NCBI GenBank assembly: GCA_023457355.1 | Contig: JAEWLW010000009.1 | Span: forward strand, 1-64,000 | Direction: 5' to 3' | Length of the DNA stretch: 64,000 bases | From: Bacillota bacterium | GTDB taxonomy: Bacteria; Bacillota; Clostridia; Oscillospirales; Ruminococcaceae | Shown here: positions 24,896 through 33,440 of the stretch, in pieces | Layout: each line of letters starts with the position of its first letter | How positions within the stretch are numbered: position 1 is the stretch's first letter | Position numbers and translations under genes: made by a program | The notes under the pieces: generated by a model | What the model saw: the letters and a program-made list of their open reading frames with translations, nothing else | The model's database searches: none | Told to the model about the DNA's origin: nothing

Positions 24896-25897
24896 ATGAA
24901 TACTGTAGTCAACTATCTGGAAACAGGCTCTCTTTCCCCTTTTTATAATCTGGCCTTTGAGGAATATGTGCTTTCGCAGCGCACGCAGGGGGATTACCTG
25001 ATGCTGTGGCAGAATGATAACACCATTGTCATTGGGCAAAACCAAAATGCAGAGGCCGAAATAAACCGTTCTTTTGTAGAAGCGCATCAGATTCACGTGG
25101 TGCGGCGTTCCACCGGCGGCGGCGCCGTATACCACGACCTTGGAAACCTGAACTATTCCTTTATCACAGACGTGGGCGAAGCGGAGCAGCTGACTATGGA
25201 GCGGTTTACCCAACCGATTGTGGAGGCGCTGCGCGGCCTGGGGCTGGATGCCGAGGCCTCCGGCCGAAACGATATTCTAGTCAGCGGCCGCAAAATTTCC
25301 GGCACTGCCCAGCGGATGATGCAGGGGCGCATCCTGCACCACGGAACCCTGCTGTTTGATGCAAATCCGGGCATGGTTGCAGGTGCCCTGAATGTCGACG
25401 CCACCAAGTTTGAATCCAAGAGCGCCAAATCGGTGCGCAGCCGTATCGGAAATATCCGGGATTTTCTGCCCCGCGATATGGATTTAACCGCTTTCTGGGC
25501 CTATTTGAAAGAAAGCCTTGCCGGCAGCGGCCTGGCGGAGGGCAGCCTTTCTGCTGAGGAGCTGGCGGCCGTGTCAGAGCTGGAGCGCACTAAATACAAC
25601 ACCTGGGAATGGAATTTTGGCCGCTCGCCAAAATACAACCTGTCCAATAAGCGCCGCTATGAGGGTGGATGTCTGGAGCCGCAGGTGGCGGTGCAAAAAG
25701 GGCTCATCACGGACATCGCCTTCTACGGCGACTTCCTCTCGGTCAGGCCTTTGGATGAACTGACCGAAGCACTGAAGGGCTGCCCTTACCGCAGCGCGGA
25801 TGTGGACGCGGTGCTGGACCGTTTCCCGCTGGCTGAGCTGTTCGGTGGCATCCGGCGTGACGAGGTGCTGGATGTGCTGTTCCATATTGAGGCCTAA
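24896..25897 (+). CDS. lplA: Lipoate-protein ligase A
   Basis: Activates free lipoate with ATP and attaches it to lipoyl domains of E2 and E3 proteins. The 333-residue protein has the LplA catalytic domain with RRSTGGGAVYHDLGNLNYSF near residue 65, the SGRKISGTAQR lysine motif near 125, and the C-terminal accessory domain (WEWNFGRSPKYNL onward). AAAGGAA lies before the ATG. It is 109 bp downstream of the second E2, and probably in the same transcript, so it supplies lipoylation to the two complexes encoded in this window. Confidence 0.94.
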   Translation: MNTVVNYLETGSLSPFYNLAFEEYVLSQRTQGDYLMLWQNDNTIVIGQNQNAEAEINRSFVEAHQIHVVRRSTGGGAVYHDLGNLNYSFITDVGEAEQLTMERFTQPIVEALRGLGLDAEASGRNDILVSGRKISGTAQRMMQGRILHHGTLLFDANPGMVAGALNVDATKFESKSAKSVRSRIGNIRDFLPRDMDLTAFWAYLKESLAGSGLAEGSLSAEELAAVSELERTKYNTWEWNFGRSPKYNLSNKRRYEGGCLEPQVAVQKGLITDIAFYGDFLSVRPLDELTEALKGCPYRSADVDAVLDRFPLAELFGGIRRDEVLDVLFHIEA

Positions 25898-25944
25898 CAG
25901 ACCGCGCGGCCTATTCCTATCATGTCAATGAGCCTTTTAAGGTG

Positions 25945-25984
25945 AGCCTGATGTTTCCGAAGGCAGCGGAAGCATCAGGCTTTT
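25945..25984 (+). terminator. Terminator after lplA
   Basis: Stem AGCCTGATG / CATCAGGCT extended by TTCCG / CGGAA with loop AAGGCAG, and TTTT tail. Confidence 0.75.
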
Positions 25985-26337
25985 CGCTGCCCGGGGCGGC
26001 ATCGGAACAGTTCGGCGAATGGTCTCCGATAGAGTCGCCATCCGGGCAGCTTCTCCAACACAAACCGCCGCTAAAATGGTGGCATAGATTAACGCGGTAT
26101 TTTCTGACCAGCTTTAAAAGATGCAGGACCGGACACCGTCCAAAGGCGAGAAACGGATCGTCAATATATCCGCAGCGTAAAACGCGTATCAGCGCTTCAT
26201 GGGCAGCGGATAACCCGTTCACGAACAGCAGGCACCTTCATACCAATTTGCAGAAAGGCCATATCCCGGCACTATCGTCGACAATGACAAAGTCAGATAT
26301 AAATTATATACATACTTTATAAAAGTGCAAAAGGCCA
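25985..26337. other. Intergenic stretch without a recognised element
   Basis: About 350 bp between the lplA terminator and the promoter at 26338. I see no open frame with a ribosome binding site and no RNA motif that I recognise; the last 60 bp are AT-rich and lead into the promoter. Confidence 0.5.
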
Positions 26338-26382
26338 TTGACGTGAAGTTGTCGGATAGCTATAATTTAGTTAGCGAACAAC
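26338..26382 (+). promoter_or_regulatory. Sigma-A promoter with overlapping palindrome
   Basis: TTGACG (26338-26343) and TATAAT (26361-26366) are separated by 17 bases. An imperfect palindrome of 35 bp (26348-26382, outer arms GTTGT / ACAAC) is centred on the -10 element, as expected for a repressor operator. It drives the enolase-superfamily operon from 26414. Confidence 0.7.
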
Positions 26383-26413
26383 TCGATAACAGTTAAATAA
26401 CAGGAGGGATTGG

Positions 26414-27607
26414 ATGAAGATCACAAAAATTGAAGTGTTTCGGTTGCCGACAGCAAACAGTAAAATGAACAGCCCCATTGGATGCCGGATTCATACCGAT
26501 GCCGGTATTTGCGGAGATGGCGAAGCCGGTATGGCCTATGGCGTGGGTGGCAGCGCGGCCTTTGGCATGGTTTGCGATCTTGCGCAGCTGGTCGTAGGCA
26601 TGAATCCTTTACAAACCGAGTTCATTTGGGAGACGATGTACAAAAAGACTTTCTGGGGTCAAAACGGCGGGCCCGTCGTCTTTTCCGGAATCGCCGCCAT
26701 TGACGTGGCGCTGTGGGACATTAAAGGCAAGTATTTTAACGTGCCTGTCTACCAGCTTCTTGGCGGGAAGGTGCGGGATAAGCTGCGAACCTACGCCAGC
26801 CAGCTGCAATTTGGCTGGGGGCAGACCGGCATTTCGGAGCACCTCTGGGCCGTCACCCCGGAGGATTATGCGCACAATGTAAAACTGGCGCTGGCAGAGG
26901 GATTTGATGCGATCAAAGTTGACTTTTTTGACCGCGACGAGGAAGGAAAGCCCCTGCATTTCCTCGAAACAACCGGCCTTCTCAGTCCCAAAAAGCTTAA
27001 AATGGTGGAAACGCGCATGAAAGCTGTTCGCGAAGCAGCCGGGGATGAGGTCGACATCATCATGGAAAACCACTCCTACCCCGATGCGCTGGGCGCAGTT
27101 CAGTTGGCCAAACTGGCTGAAAAATATAACATGATGGCATTTGAAGAACCCAACACCCCGACGGCGCAAACGGTGGAATACATTGCGAAGTACACGTCGG
27201 TTCCCATCGCCAACGGCGAACGCCTCTTTTCCCGCTGGCAGTATGCCGAGTATTTTAAACGCAACCTGCTCCAGCTGGCGCAGCCCGATATCGGCAACTG
27301 CGGCGGCATTTCCGAGGTGAAAAAAATATGCGATATGGCGCATGCGTTTGATGCCGGTGTACAGGTTCATGTGGCGGGTAGCCCGTTGGCAACCAACGCC
27401 GCGTTGCATGTGGAATGCGCCATTCCAAACTTTATTATCCACGAGCATCACACCTGTAACCGCATGGATACCTGCCTCGGGCTTACCAAATATAATTTGC
27501 AGCCTGAAAACGGTTTCTTCGCCGTACCGGAGCTCCCGGGCATCGGCAACGCGTTCTTGCAGGAAGCAATTGATAAGGCAATACTCTACAAGTGCGTAGA
27601 AGCTTAA
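26414..27607 (+). CDS. Mandelate racemase/enolase-superfamily dehydratase 1
   Basis: A 397-residue enolase-superfamily enzyme, probably a sugar-acid dehydratase. The N-terminal capping domain is followed by the barrel with KVD at residues 168-170, metal-ligand acids in IMENH (Glu218), FEEP (Glu244/245) and NGER (Glu269), and a histidine in GVQVHV near 319. The GERLFSRW segment is as in galactonate-dehydratase-like members. GGAGGG precedes the ATG. It is one of three paralogues in a row with an APC permease between them. The substrate is unknown. Confidence 0.88.
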   Translation: MKITKIEVFRLPTANSKMNSPIGCRIHTDAGICGDGEAGMAYGVGGSAAFGMVCDLAQLVVGMNPLQTEFIWETMYKKTFWGQNGGPVVFSGIAAIDVALWDIKGKYFNVPVYQLLGGKVRDKLRTYASQLQFGWGQTGISEHLWAVTPEDYAHNVKLALAEGFDAIKVDFFDRDEEGKPLHFLETTGLLSPKKLKMVETRMKAVREAAGDEVDIIMENHSYPDALGAVQLAKLAEKYNMMAFEEPNTPTAQTVEYIAKYTSVPIANGERLFSRWQYAEYFKRNLLQLAQPDIGNCGGISEVKKICDMAHAFDAGVQVHVAGSPLATNAALHVECAIPNFIIHEHHTCNRMDTCLGLTKYNLQPENGFFAVPELPGIGNAFLQEAIDKAILYKCVEA

Positions 27608-27698
27608 GCGTGATATCCGGCAGCATAGACCGGCAATACCTTTGAAGCACAGCACCTGCAACACGATTTCCAAAAACACATAGTTTGGAGGACTGTTT

Positions 27699-29096
27699 AT
27701 GGCTATACATGTTATCAAAGAAGCTGCTCCCGCGCCCGGAACACTGAAAAAACCCGAACTTTATGCGCTTTCCATCGGCCAGGTCATCGGTGCCGGCGTT
27801 ATTACGCTGATTGTTCCCGCCATTAAAATGACAGGCTATTCCGCCTGGCTGGCCTATTTGGCAGCGATTGTCATGGGCTTCATTATGATTGCACCGACTG
27901 TTTTTGTCTCTTCAACACTGCGGTTGGGCGGCGGATATTATTCGCTGCTGTGCGACCTGGCGGGGCCGACTACCTCCGGTGTGTTTGCTTTTGCCTACCT
28001 CACGCAATGCCTGTCGCTTTCCCTGTTCGGAACCGCTGCCGCGGCTTATCTTGGGGACGTCATCCCCGCGTTGGGCACGCCCGGGACCAGAATTGCGGTG
28101 GGCATATCGTTACTGACCTTCTTCTACATTGTCAACCTGATGGGTGTCAACGTCATGGCCAAGGCTCAAAAGATGATGACATGGCTGCTGATAGCGGCGC
28201 TGGTTGTTTTTGCTGTTGTCGGCATCGCCAGGATGAAGCTGCCGATATTCGATTTCAGTGCGCCGGAATTCCTGACTCAGGGCTGGGGCGTGGCTCTTAA
28301 AAACGGTCAGGTAAGCGGCGGGTTTTTAGGTGCGACGCTTCTCTTTGTGTATTCCTGTCAGGGCTATAGCATGACCTGTGCCTACGGGCGGGAAGCGGAA
28401 AACGCCAAACGCGATATCCCCTGGGCAATGCTGATGTCGGTTCCCACACTGATCATCCTCTATGTCGGCGTCGCCATGGCCGGAACCGGCGTCATGTCGC
28501 TGCAGGAGTACGGCTCCTCCAGCACGCTGGTGTTTGCCGCAAGAAGCATATTCCCAAGCTGGCTGTTCTTCGCCTTCATCATTGGCGGCCCCATCATGGC
28601 GCTGCTCTCGACGCTCAACTCCAGCTTTGCCTATAACGCCATCCTCATCGGACAGTCCTGTGATGACGGTTGGCTGCCCCGGGTTTTTGGCAAAAAGAAC
28701 AAGAACGGCTCGCGTATGTACATATTGACGTTCATGTATATTTTTTCGCTGATTCCCATCATTGGCGGCCTTTCCATCACCGTCATCACCAATATGGTGC
28801 AGCTGATTATGGCAGCACTCGCGTTCCTGTATATGATCGCCTACTTCAAGTTGCCTAAAAAATACCCTGACGCGTGGAGGAATGCCCGGCTGCATGTTTC
28901 GGACGGATTATATTACAGCATCTGCTCCCTGTCGTTTATATTCTTTATTGTTATGTTCGTCAAGTCCTGCCTGAGTATGAGCCCCGCGCTTGCCGCGGCC
29001 AATGTCATCGCATTTGTCGTCATGACGCTGCTGGGTATGTGGCGGGCCAAAACGGGCGAAATCAGCATCCATACCTCGGTTTGGGCCGAGGATTAG
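27699..29096 (+). CDS. APC-superfamily amino acid/organic cation permease
   Basis: A 465-residue transporter with about 12 membrane segments. The first segment has the family's GQVIGAGVITLIVPAI motif (unwound glycine-rich stretch of TM1), and the sixth-segment region FVYSCQGYSMTCAYGREAENAKRDIPWAM is typical of APC permeases. AGGAGG-like TTGGAGG precedes the ATG. It lies between enolase-superfamily genes in the same operon, so it may import the substrate of those enzymes; if so, an amino acid or amino-acid-derived acid would be the logical substrate. Confidence 0.88.
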   Translation: MAIHVIKEAAPAPGTLKKPELYALSIGQVIGAGVITLIVPAIKMTGYSAWLAYLAAIVMGFIMIAPTVFVSSTLRLGGGYYSLLCDLAGPTTSGVFAFAYLTQCLSLSLFGTAAAAYLGDVIPALGTPGTRIAVGISLLTFFYIVNLMGVNVMAKAQKMMTWLLIAALVVFAVVGIARMKLPIFDFSAPEFLTQGWGVALKNGQVSGGFLGATLLFVYSCQGYSMTCAYGREAENAKRDIPWAMLMSVPTLIILYVGVAMAGTGVMSLQEYGSSSTLVFAARSIFPSWLFFAFIIGGPIMALLSTLNSSFAYNAILIGQSCDDGWLPRVFGKKNKNGSRMYILTFMYIFSLIPIIGGLSITVITNMVQLIMAALAFLYMIAYFKLPKKYPDAWRNARLHVSDGLYYSICSLSFIFFIVMFVKSCLSMSPALAAANVIAFVVMTLLGMWRAKTGEISIHTSVWAED

Positions 29097-29139
29097 TCTC
29101 CGATATCTGAGACAATACATTTGAAAAGGAGCCCTTGTC

Positions 29140-30321
29140 ATGAAAATTACAAAGATTGACGTCATGCTGTTGGAGGGGGAAGGCAACCCCTCCTGGCGCC
29201 CGATTGTCTGCCGTATTTATACCGATAAGGGGATTTACGGCGATGGTGAAGCCGCCATCTCTTATGCGGTGGGCGCCCCCGCGGCCTACGGCATGATCCG
29301 GGACCTGGGCAAAATGATTATCGGCATGGATCCGCTGGATAACGAAGTGATCTGGGATAAGCTGTATAAAAACACATTCTGGGCGCAAAACGGCGGGCCA
29401 ATCGTCTTTGCCGGCATCAGTGCTTTGGATATTGCGCTTTGGGATATCAAGGCCAAGTATTTCGGCGTCCCCCTCTATAAGCTCTTAGGCGGAAAGAAGC
29501 GGGATAAGCTGCGCTGCTATGCCAGCCAGCTTCAGTTTGGCTGGAGCGACCACTATGAGATGGCGGCCAAAACCGAAGCGTATGCCGCCAACGCCAAAAA
29601 GGCTGTGGCAGACGGCTACGACGCCATTAAAATCGATTTCTTTATGTTTGACCGGGACGGTCGCCGCTTTCAGAACGATTTGGAGTCGGTAACGCTTCTG
29701 GCGCCGTCTTATGTCAACCTGATTGAGGAGAGACTGTCGGCGGTGCGCGAGGCCATTGGGCCGAATGTCGACATCATCATGGAGAACCATTCCTTTCTTG
29801 ATGCGAACTCGGCTGTACAGTTGGGCACCATGGCGCAGAAATATAAAATCTTTTATTTCGAGGAACCCAACACCCCGTCGCCCAAAACAGCCAAGTTCAT
29901 CTGCGACAAGCTGCAAATGCCCATTGCCCACGGTGAGCGCATCTACTCGCGCTGGCAGTTTGCGCCCTATTTTGAGAACCAGTCAGTGCAGCTGATCCAG
30001 CCCGATATCGGGAACTGCGGCGGCGTGACCGAGGCAAAAAAGATTTGCGATATGGCGCATGTCTACGATGTAGCGGTTCAGGCGCATGTCTGCGCAAGCC
30101 CGATCTCCACTGCTGTGGCACTCCATCTGGAGGCGGTTATTCCCAATTTCTGTATCCACGAGCACCATGTTTTCAATCTGCACCCGTATAATAAGAATTT
30201 TGGCAAATACGATTTGCAGCCGGTAAACGGCTACTTTGATGTGCCTGAGACGCCCGGAATCGGCAATGAACTTTCGGACTACTGCTTTGAGCATTATCTT
30301 GAAAAGTGCACCGTTGAATAG
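29140..30321 (+). CDS. Mandelate racemase/enolase-superfamily dehydratase 2
   Basis: A 393-residue paralogue of the gene at 26414. It keeps the KID catalytic lysine motif (IKIDFF), metal ligands in IIMENH, FEEPNTPSP and AHGERIYSRW, and the histidine in VAVQAHV. The N-terminal segment FWAQNGGPIVFAGISALD is shared with the first copy. AAAGGAG precedes the ATG, 43 bp after the permease. Near-identical active-site motifs suggest related substrates for the two enzymes, perhaps epimers. Confidence 0.88.
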   Translation: MKITKIDVMLLEGEGNPSWRPIVCRIYTDKGIYGDGEAAISYAVGAPAAYGMIRDLGKMIIGMDPLDNEVIWDKLYKNTFWAQNGGPIVFAGISALDIALWDIKAKYFGVPLYKLLGGKKRDKLRCYASQLQFGWSDHYEMAAKTEAYAANAKKAVADGYDAIKIDFFMFDRDGRRFQNDLESVTLLAPSYVNLIEERLSAVREAIGPNVDIIMENHSFLDANSAVQLGTMAQKYKIFYFEEPNTPSPKTAKFICDKLQMPIAHGERIYSRWQFAPYFENQSVQLIQPDIGNCGGVTEAKKICDMAHVYDVAVQAHVCASPISTAVALHLEAVIPNFCIHEHHVFNLHPYNKNFGKYDLQPVNGYFDVPETPGIGNELSDYCFEHYLEKCTVE

Positions 30322-30416
30322 CGCGGCCGGTATTGCCACGCCTGAGCGCGTGACGTCAAAGCGCCGCCTCATGTAACCGTCTTAGCGATACCGTGAGAAT
30401 AAAGGAGGACTTTGCA

Positions 30417-31613
30417 ATGAAAATTACCAGCGTAGAGGTTTTTCAGGGGTACGGAATCAATGTTAAAATTAACACCGATGAAGGCATCAGCGGATTTGGC
30501 GAGGCCGGGCTCTCCTACGGGAATTCCCGGGATGCCGCGTTCGGGCAGTGCCAGGACTTTGCCCGGTTGATCATCGGCATGGACCCGAGAAACACCGAGG
30601 AAATCTGGGACCACCTGCACCGCCACACCTTCTGGGGAATGGGCGGCGGTGCAGTGATTATGGCCGGCATTTCGGCCATCGACACCGCCTGCTGGGATAT
30701 TAAGGGCAAAGCGTTGGGCGTACCGGTTTATCAGCTGCTGGGCGGCAAAACGAATAAGAAGCTGCGGGCGTATGCCAGCCAGCTCCAGTTCGGTTGGGGG
30801 CGGATGGATAACGACGGCCTGATGGGCCTTGGCCTGCTTTACGAGCCACAGGAATATTACGACGTGGTTAAAAAGGCCATGGCGGACGGCTATGACGCCG
30901 TTAAAATTGATCCTGTGTTTGCGCCGCGCAAACCTGTGGAAAATCTGGGCGCGCTGTTTGCCACACAGGGCACCCATCACCGCGGGTCGTTCCGCCAATA
31001 CGATCTTCAGCTGGCGGTTGACCGCATCGCCGCCGCCCGCGACGCCGGCGGGCCAGATCTGGACATCATTGTCGAAATCCACTCCCTGCTGGATGCCAAC
31101 ACGGCCTCAGAGCTTGGCAAAGCACTGGAACCCTATCGCATCATGTATTATGAGGAACCCACCCAGCCCATGAACGCCAACCTTTTCCGCTTCATCAAGG
31201 AAAGAACCAGTCTGCCGCTGGCAACCGGCGAGCGCAGCTATTCCCGCTGGGGCTTCCGCCAGTTCTTTGAGGACCGCACCCTGAGCATTATCCAGCCGGA
31301 TCTGTGCAACACGGGCGGGATCAGCGAGACCAAAAAGATATGCGACATGGCGCATGTTTACGATGTCGGCGTGCAGATTCACGTCTGCGGTGGCCCCATC
31401 GCGACGGCGGCAGCACTTCAGGTCGAGGCGGTTATCCCGAACTTCTGCATCCACGAGCATCATGTGGGTGCGCTACAAAAGGCATGCACCGGTTCCTGCG
31501 TCTATGACTATCAGCCGGTTAACGGCTTTTACGAGATACCCGAAAAACCGGGTATCGGGCAGGAGCTAACGGCCGACGAGATGCAGAGCGCCAAAAAAGT
31601 TGTGATTAAATAA
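30417..31613 (+). CDS. Mandelate racemase/enolase-superfamily dehydratase 3
   Basis: A 398-residue third paralogue, more divergent. The lysine motif is KIDP (AVKIDPVF) and is followed by an insertion (about residues 175-200). The metal ligands lie in IIVEIHS, YYEEPTQP and ATGERSYSRW, and the histidine in VQIHVCGG. The ATG at 30417 follows AAAGGAGG; the upstream GTG-initiated frame is rejected. It is the last gene of the operon and is followed by a strong terminator. The change from MENH to VEIH and the insertion suggest a different substrate. Confidence 0.88.
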   Translation: MKITSVEVFQGYGINVKINTDEGISGFGEAGLSYGNSRDAAFGQCQDFARLIIGMDPRNTEEIWDHLHRHTFWGMGGGAVIMAGISAIDTACWDIKGKALGVPVYQLLGGKTNKKLRAYASQLQFGWGRMDNDGLMGLGLLYEPQEYYDVVKKAMADGYDAVKIDPVFAPRKPVENLGALFATQGTHHRGSFRQYDLQLAVDRIAAARDAGGPDLDIIVEIHSLLDANTASELGKALEPYRIMYYEEPTQPMNANLFRFIKERTSLPLATGERSYSRWGFRQFFEDRTLSIIQPDLCNTGGISETKKICDMAHVYDVGVQIHVCGGPIATAAALQVEAVIPNFCIHEHHVGALQKACTGSCVYDYQPVNGFYEIPEKPGIGQELTADEMQSAKKVVIK

Positions 31614-31670
31614 TCTGTTTCGCACGCTTAAATAGCATAGCCTGTTTTCTATTCCATATCTCCTCTTTAG

Positions 31671-31714
31671 CAAAACAGTTCAGCGCAGCCTGAAGACTGC
31701 GCTGAACTGTTTTG
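31671..31714. terminator. Strong terminator after the enolase cluster
   Basis: Perfect 18-bp stem CAAAACAGTTCAGCGCAG / its complement with loop CCTGAAGA; ends in TTTTG and can work in both directions. Confidence 0.9.
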
Positions 31715-31783
31715 TTTACCACAAAAACGTCATTCAAGGTGGCACGTCAAAAAATCTTGGATAGAAGAGATGAAAGTAGAGGG

Positions 31784-31812
31784 GTGACAAATTTTGTTTG
31801 TTTTCGTATAAT
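31784..31812 (+). promoter_or_regulatory. Sigma-A promoter of the GntR gene
   Basis: GTGACA (31784-31789), 17-base spacer, TATAAT (31807-31812), about 105 bp before the GntR start. A short ACAAA/TTTGT dyad overlaps the spacer. Confidence 0.65.
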
Positions 31813-31917
31813 AAGAATAGATTATATTATTTTCCTTTTTAACTTTTCACAGGTGGATCCTTATGAATATGGGCAGCGGTTTGCGGCACAAAATAACGTT
31901 TAGGTGGTAAGTGCAAA

Positions 31918-32691
31918 ATGGAAGAAAAGCAAATTAAAAGACCGGCTGGAAAGTCAAAGATAAACCGGATTTCAGTTGTGGACCAGGTGTGTGCGCTGAT
32001 TAAGCAAGATATAGCGGACGGCCTCTGGAACCCGGGTGACAGGCTCCCCACTGAAGCGGAGTTTGCCGAAATATTCGGGGTGAACCGGCTGAGTGTGCGA
32101 ATGGCTTTGCAAAAACTTAGCACACTCGGAATTATTGAAACACGCGTGGGTGAAGGGTCTTTTGTCCGCCCATTTTCGCTGCGCCCATTTTTAAGTGAAA
32201 TTGCTGTTTTTTATGACGATGATGCCAAATACCGTGAAGTACAGCAGCTGCGAAACCTTTTGGAAGGCGAATGCATGAACCTTGCGATACTGTTTGCATC
32301 TCAGGAGGAGAAGGAAGCGCTGAAGATGACGCTGGACCGTTATCATGAGATTTCGAAAGAGTATAACGAGGATATTGATGACGCGGAGCTTCTGGAAAGA
32401 ATGGTGGATGCCGATTTTGCATTCCATTATCAGGTTGTAAAAATGAGCCATAACCGATTATACAAGGACATCTACTATATGGTTCAGCAGCTTATCCGCC
32501 GGCACATCACTCAGCTGCTCAGTACCCGAACGCACCGAAGGAGAGCAGCAGGTATTAAAGAAAGCCTTGCAGATGACACGCACGACAGAATCTATCAAGG
32601 AATTATAAGTGCGGACCGTGATGTTGTGCGCAAAGCCAGAGAGGAAGTTCTGGGCATCATCCCCATTCATGGTCTGGATGTTTTTGATTAG
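31918..32691 (+). CDS. GntR-family regulator, FadR-like
   Basis: A 257-residue GntR regulator. The basic N-terminal tail (EEKQIKRPAGKSKINRI) precedes a winged helix (about 20-90) with LPTEAEFAEIFGVNRLSVRMAL. The FCD-like domain (about 105-250) has metal-ligand-type positions (DADFAFHYQVVKMSHN and a histidine-rich RRHITQLL). AGGTGG lies before the ATG. It follows the enolase/APC operon in the same direction behind its own promoter, and is the likely regulator of that operon. A terminator follows 130 bp later. Confidence 0.88.
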   Translation: MEEKQIKRPAGKSKINRISVVDQVCALIKQDIADGLWNPGDRLPTEAEFAEIFGVNRLSVRMALQKLSTLGIIETRVGEGSFVRPFSLRPFLSEIAVFYDDDAKYREVQQLRNLLEGECMNLAILFASQEEKEALKMTLDRYHEISKEYNEDIDDAELLERMVDADFAFHYQVVKMSHNRLYKDIYYMVQQLIRRHITQLLSTRTHRRRAAGIKESLADDTHDRIYQGIISADRDVVRKAREEVLGIIPIHGLDVFD

Positions 32692-32823
32692 CACAATAGA
32701 TTGGTGTAAGTGCGCAATTAAAGGTGCTATCCGTCGTTGTCATGGGCGACAACGGCGTGATACAAATCCTGATAAATCCCGAATTAGCGCTGGATGACAA
32801 GATGGGAATGGCAACGGCAAGTT

Positions 32824-32854
32824 AGAAGGCCAAGGGGTATTCCCTTGGCCTTCT
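32824..32854. terminator. Hairpin terminator after GntR gene
   Basis: Perfect 13-bp stem AGAAGGCCAAGGG / its complement around GTAT, with a short TTCTAA tail; no long T-run, so terminator function is moderately supported. Confidence 0.6.
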
Positions 32855-32862
32855 AAGCCTGG

Positions 32863-33270
32863 CAATAAAGTGACAGGGGCTTAGCAATTTGCAAAAAATA
32901 AATCCGCTTATCGAGACGGGGGAGAACCCCCGGCGAGGGGTCACTCCGCAAAAACAGTCCACCGGACTGTTTTTGCGCCATCCACTGCGCTTTTTGCAGG
33001 ATTAGGGCGCTTTGGCCCGGGCCGCTCACATATAGATGCGCTAACGTCAGCTTGGCTCCGCTTATCACAGCGGGCGACATAAATGCCCGCACCAAGACCC
33101 TACGCGCTTTTGAAAAAGCGTGACCAAAACCTTTATATGGCACCCTTTTAAAGTCCTCTATAGTCTCAGCCTCCCACGCAGAAGTTTCAGCATATAAATT
33201 CAAGCGGAGGACATGTTCTTGTAGGCGTGACGGAAGCGGCAGACATTGACGAAGAAGCCAGAAAATATAC
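32863..33270. repeat. Dispersed intergenic repeat, copy A
   Basis: About 400 bp that share blocks with a second copy at 47896. The left end AATAAAGTGACAGGGGCTTA and the following GCAATTTGCA are identical, internal pieces (CCGCTTATC, CCCCGGCGAGGG, ACCAAGACCC, GCGCTTTT, GACCAAAACCTTT) occur in the same order, and the right end (CTTGTA, then GTGACGG) is similar. A minus-strand reading frame of 165 codons runs through it (33350-32853) but has no ribosome site. No transposase is present, so I call it a non-coding repeat of unknown nature. Confidence 0.65.
32948..32976. repeat. Perfect hairpin inside repeat copy A
   Basis: GCAAAAACAGTCC-ACC-GGACTGTTTTTGC: 13-bp perfect inverted repeat with a three-base loop. 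It is absent from copy B, where GCAAGAATGCCCGC occurs at the corresponding place. Confidence 0.6.
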
Positions 33271-33394
33271 GCGGGTTCGCAGCCCTTCAAAAAGGGAAGT
33301 GTCTCTGCTATAATTTGAGTTAGCAATCTAAAAAATGCATGTGCAAGCACATTTTGCCATCCGCGTGCTGCCTATGTTTTGGAGGTTATGTAAA

Positions 33395-33439
33395 ATGAAA
33401 AAATCCGGGGCATTTTTCTTGAAAGCAGCGGTGCTTTAA
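33395..33439 (+). CDS. Possible 14-residue leader peptide
   Basis: A short frame MKKSGAFFLKAAVL with GGAGG 11 bases before its ATG. Its TAA stop is one base before the ATG of the HAD gene, which itself has no clear Shine-Dalgarno site. This suggests translational coupling through the leader. It is supported by position only and could be chance. Confidence 0.4.
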   Translation: MKKSGAFFLKAAVL

Positions 33440-33440
33440 T

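Noticed and set aside
32853..33350. 165-codon minus-strand frame inside repeat copy A
   Set aside because: No ribosome site, and copy B of the repeat does not keep the frame, so it is better explained as non-coding repeat sequence.
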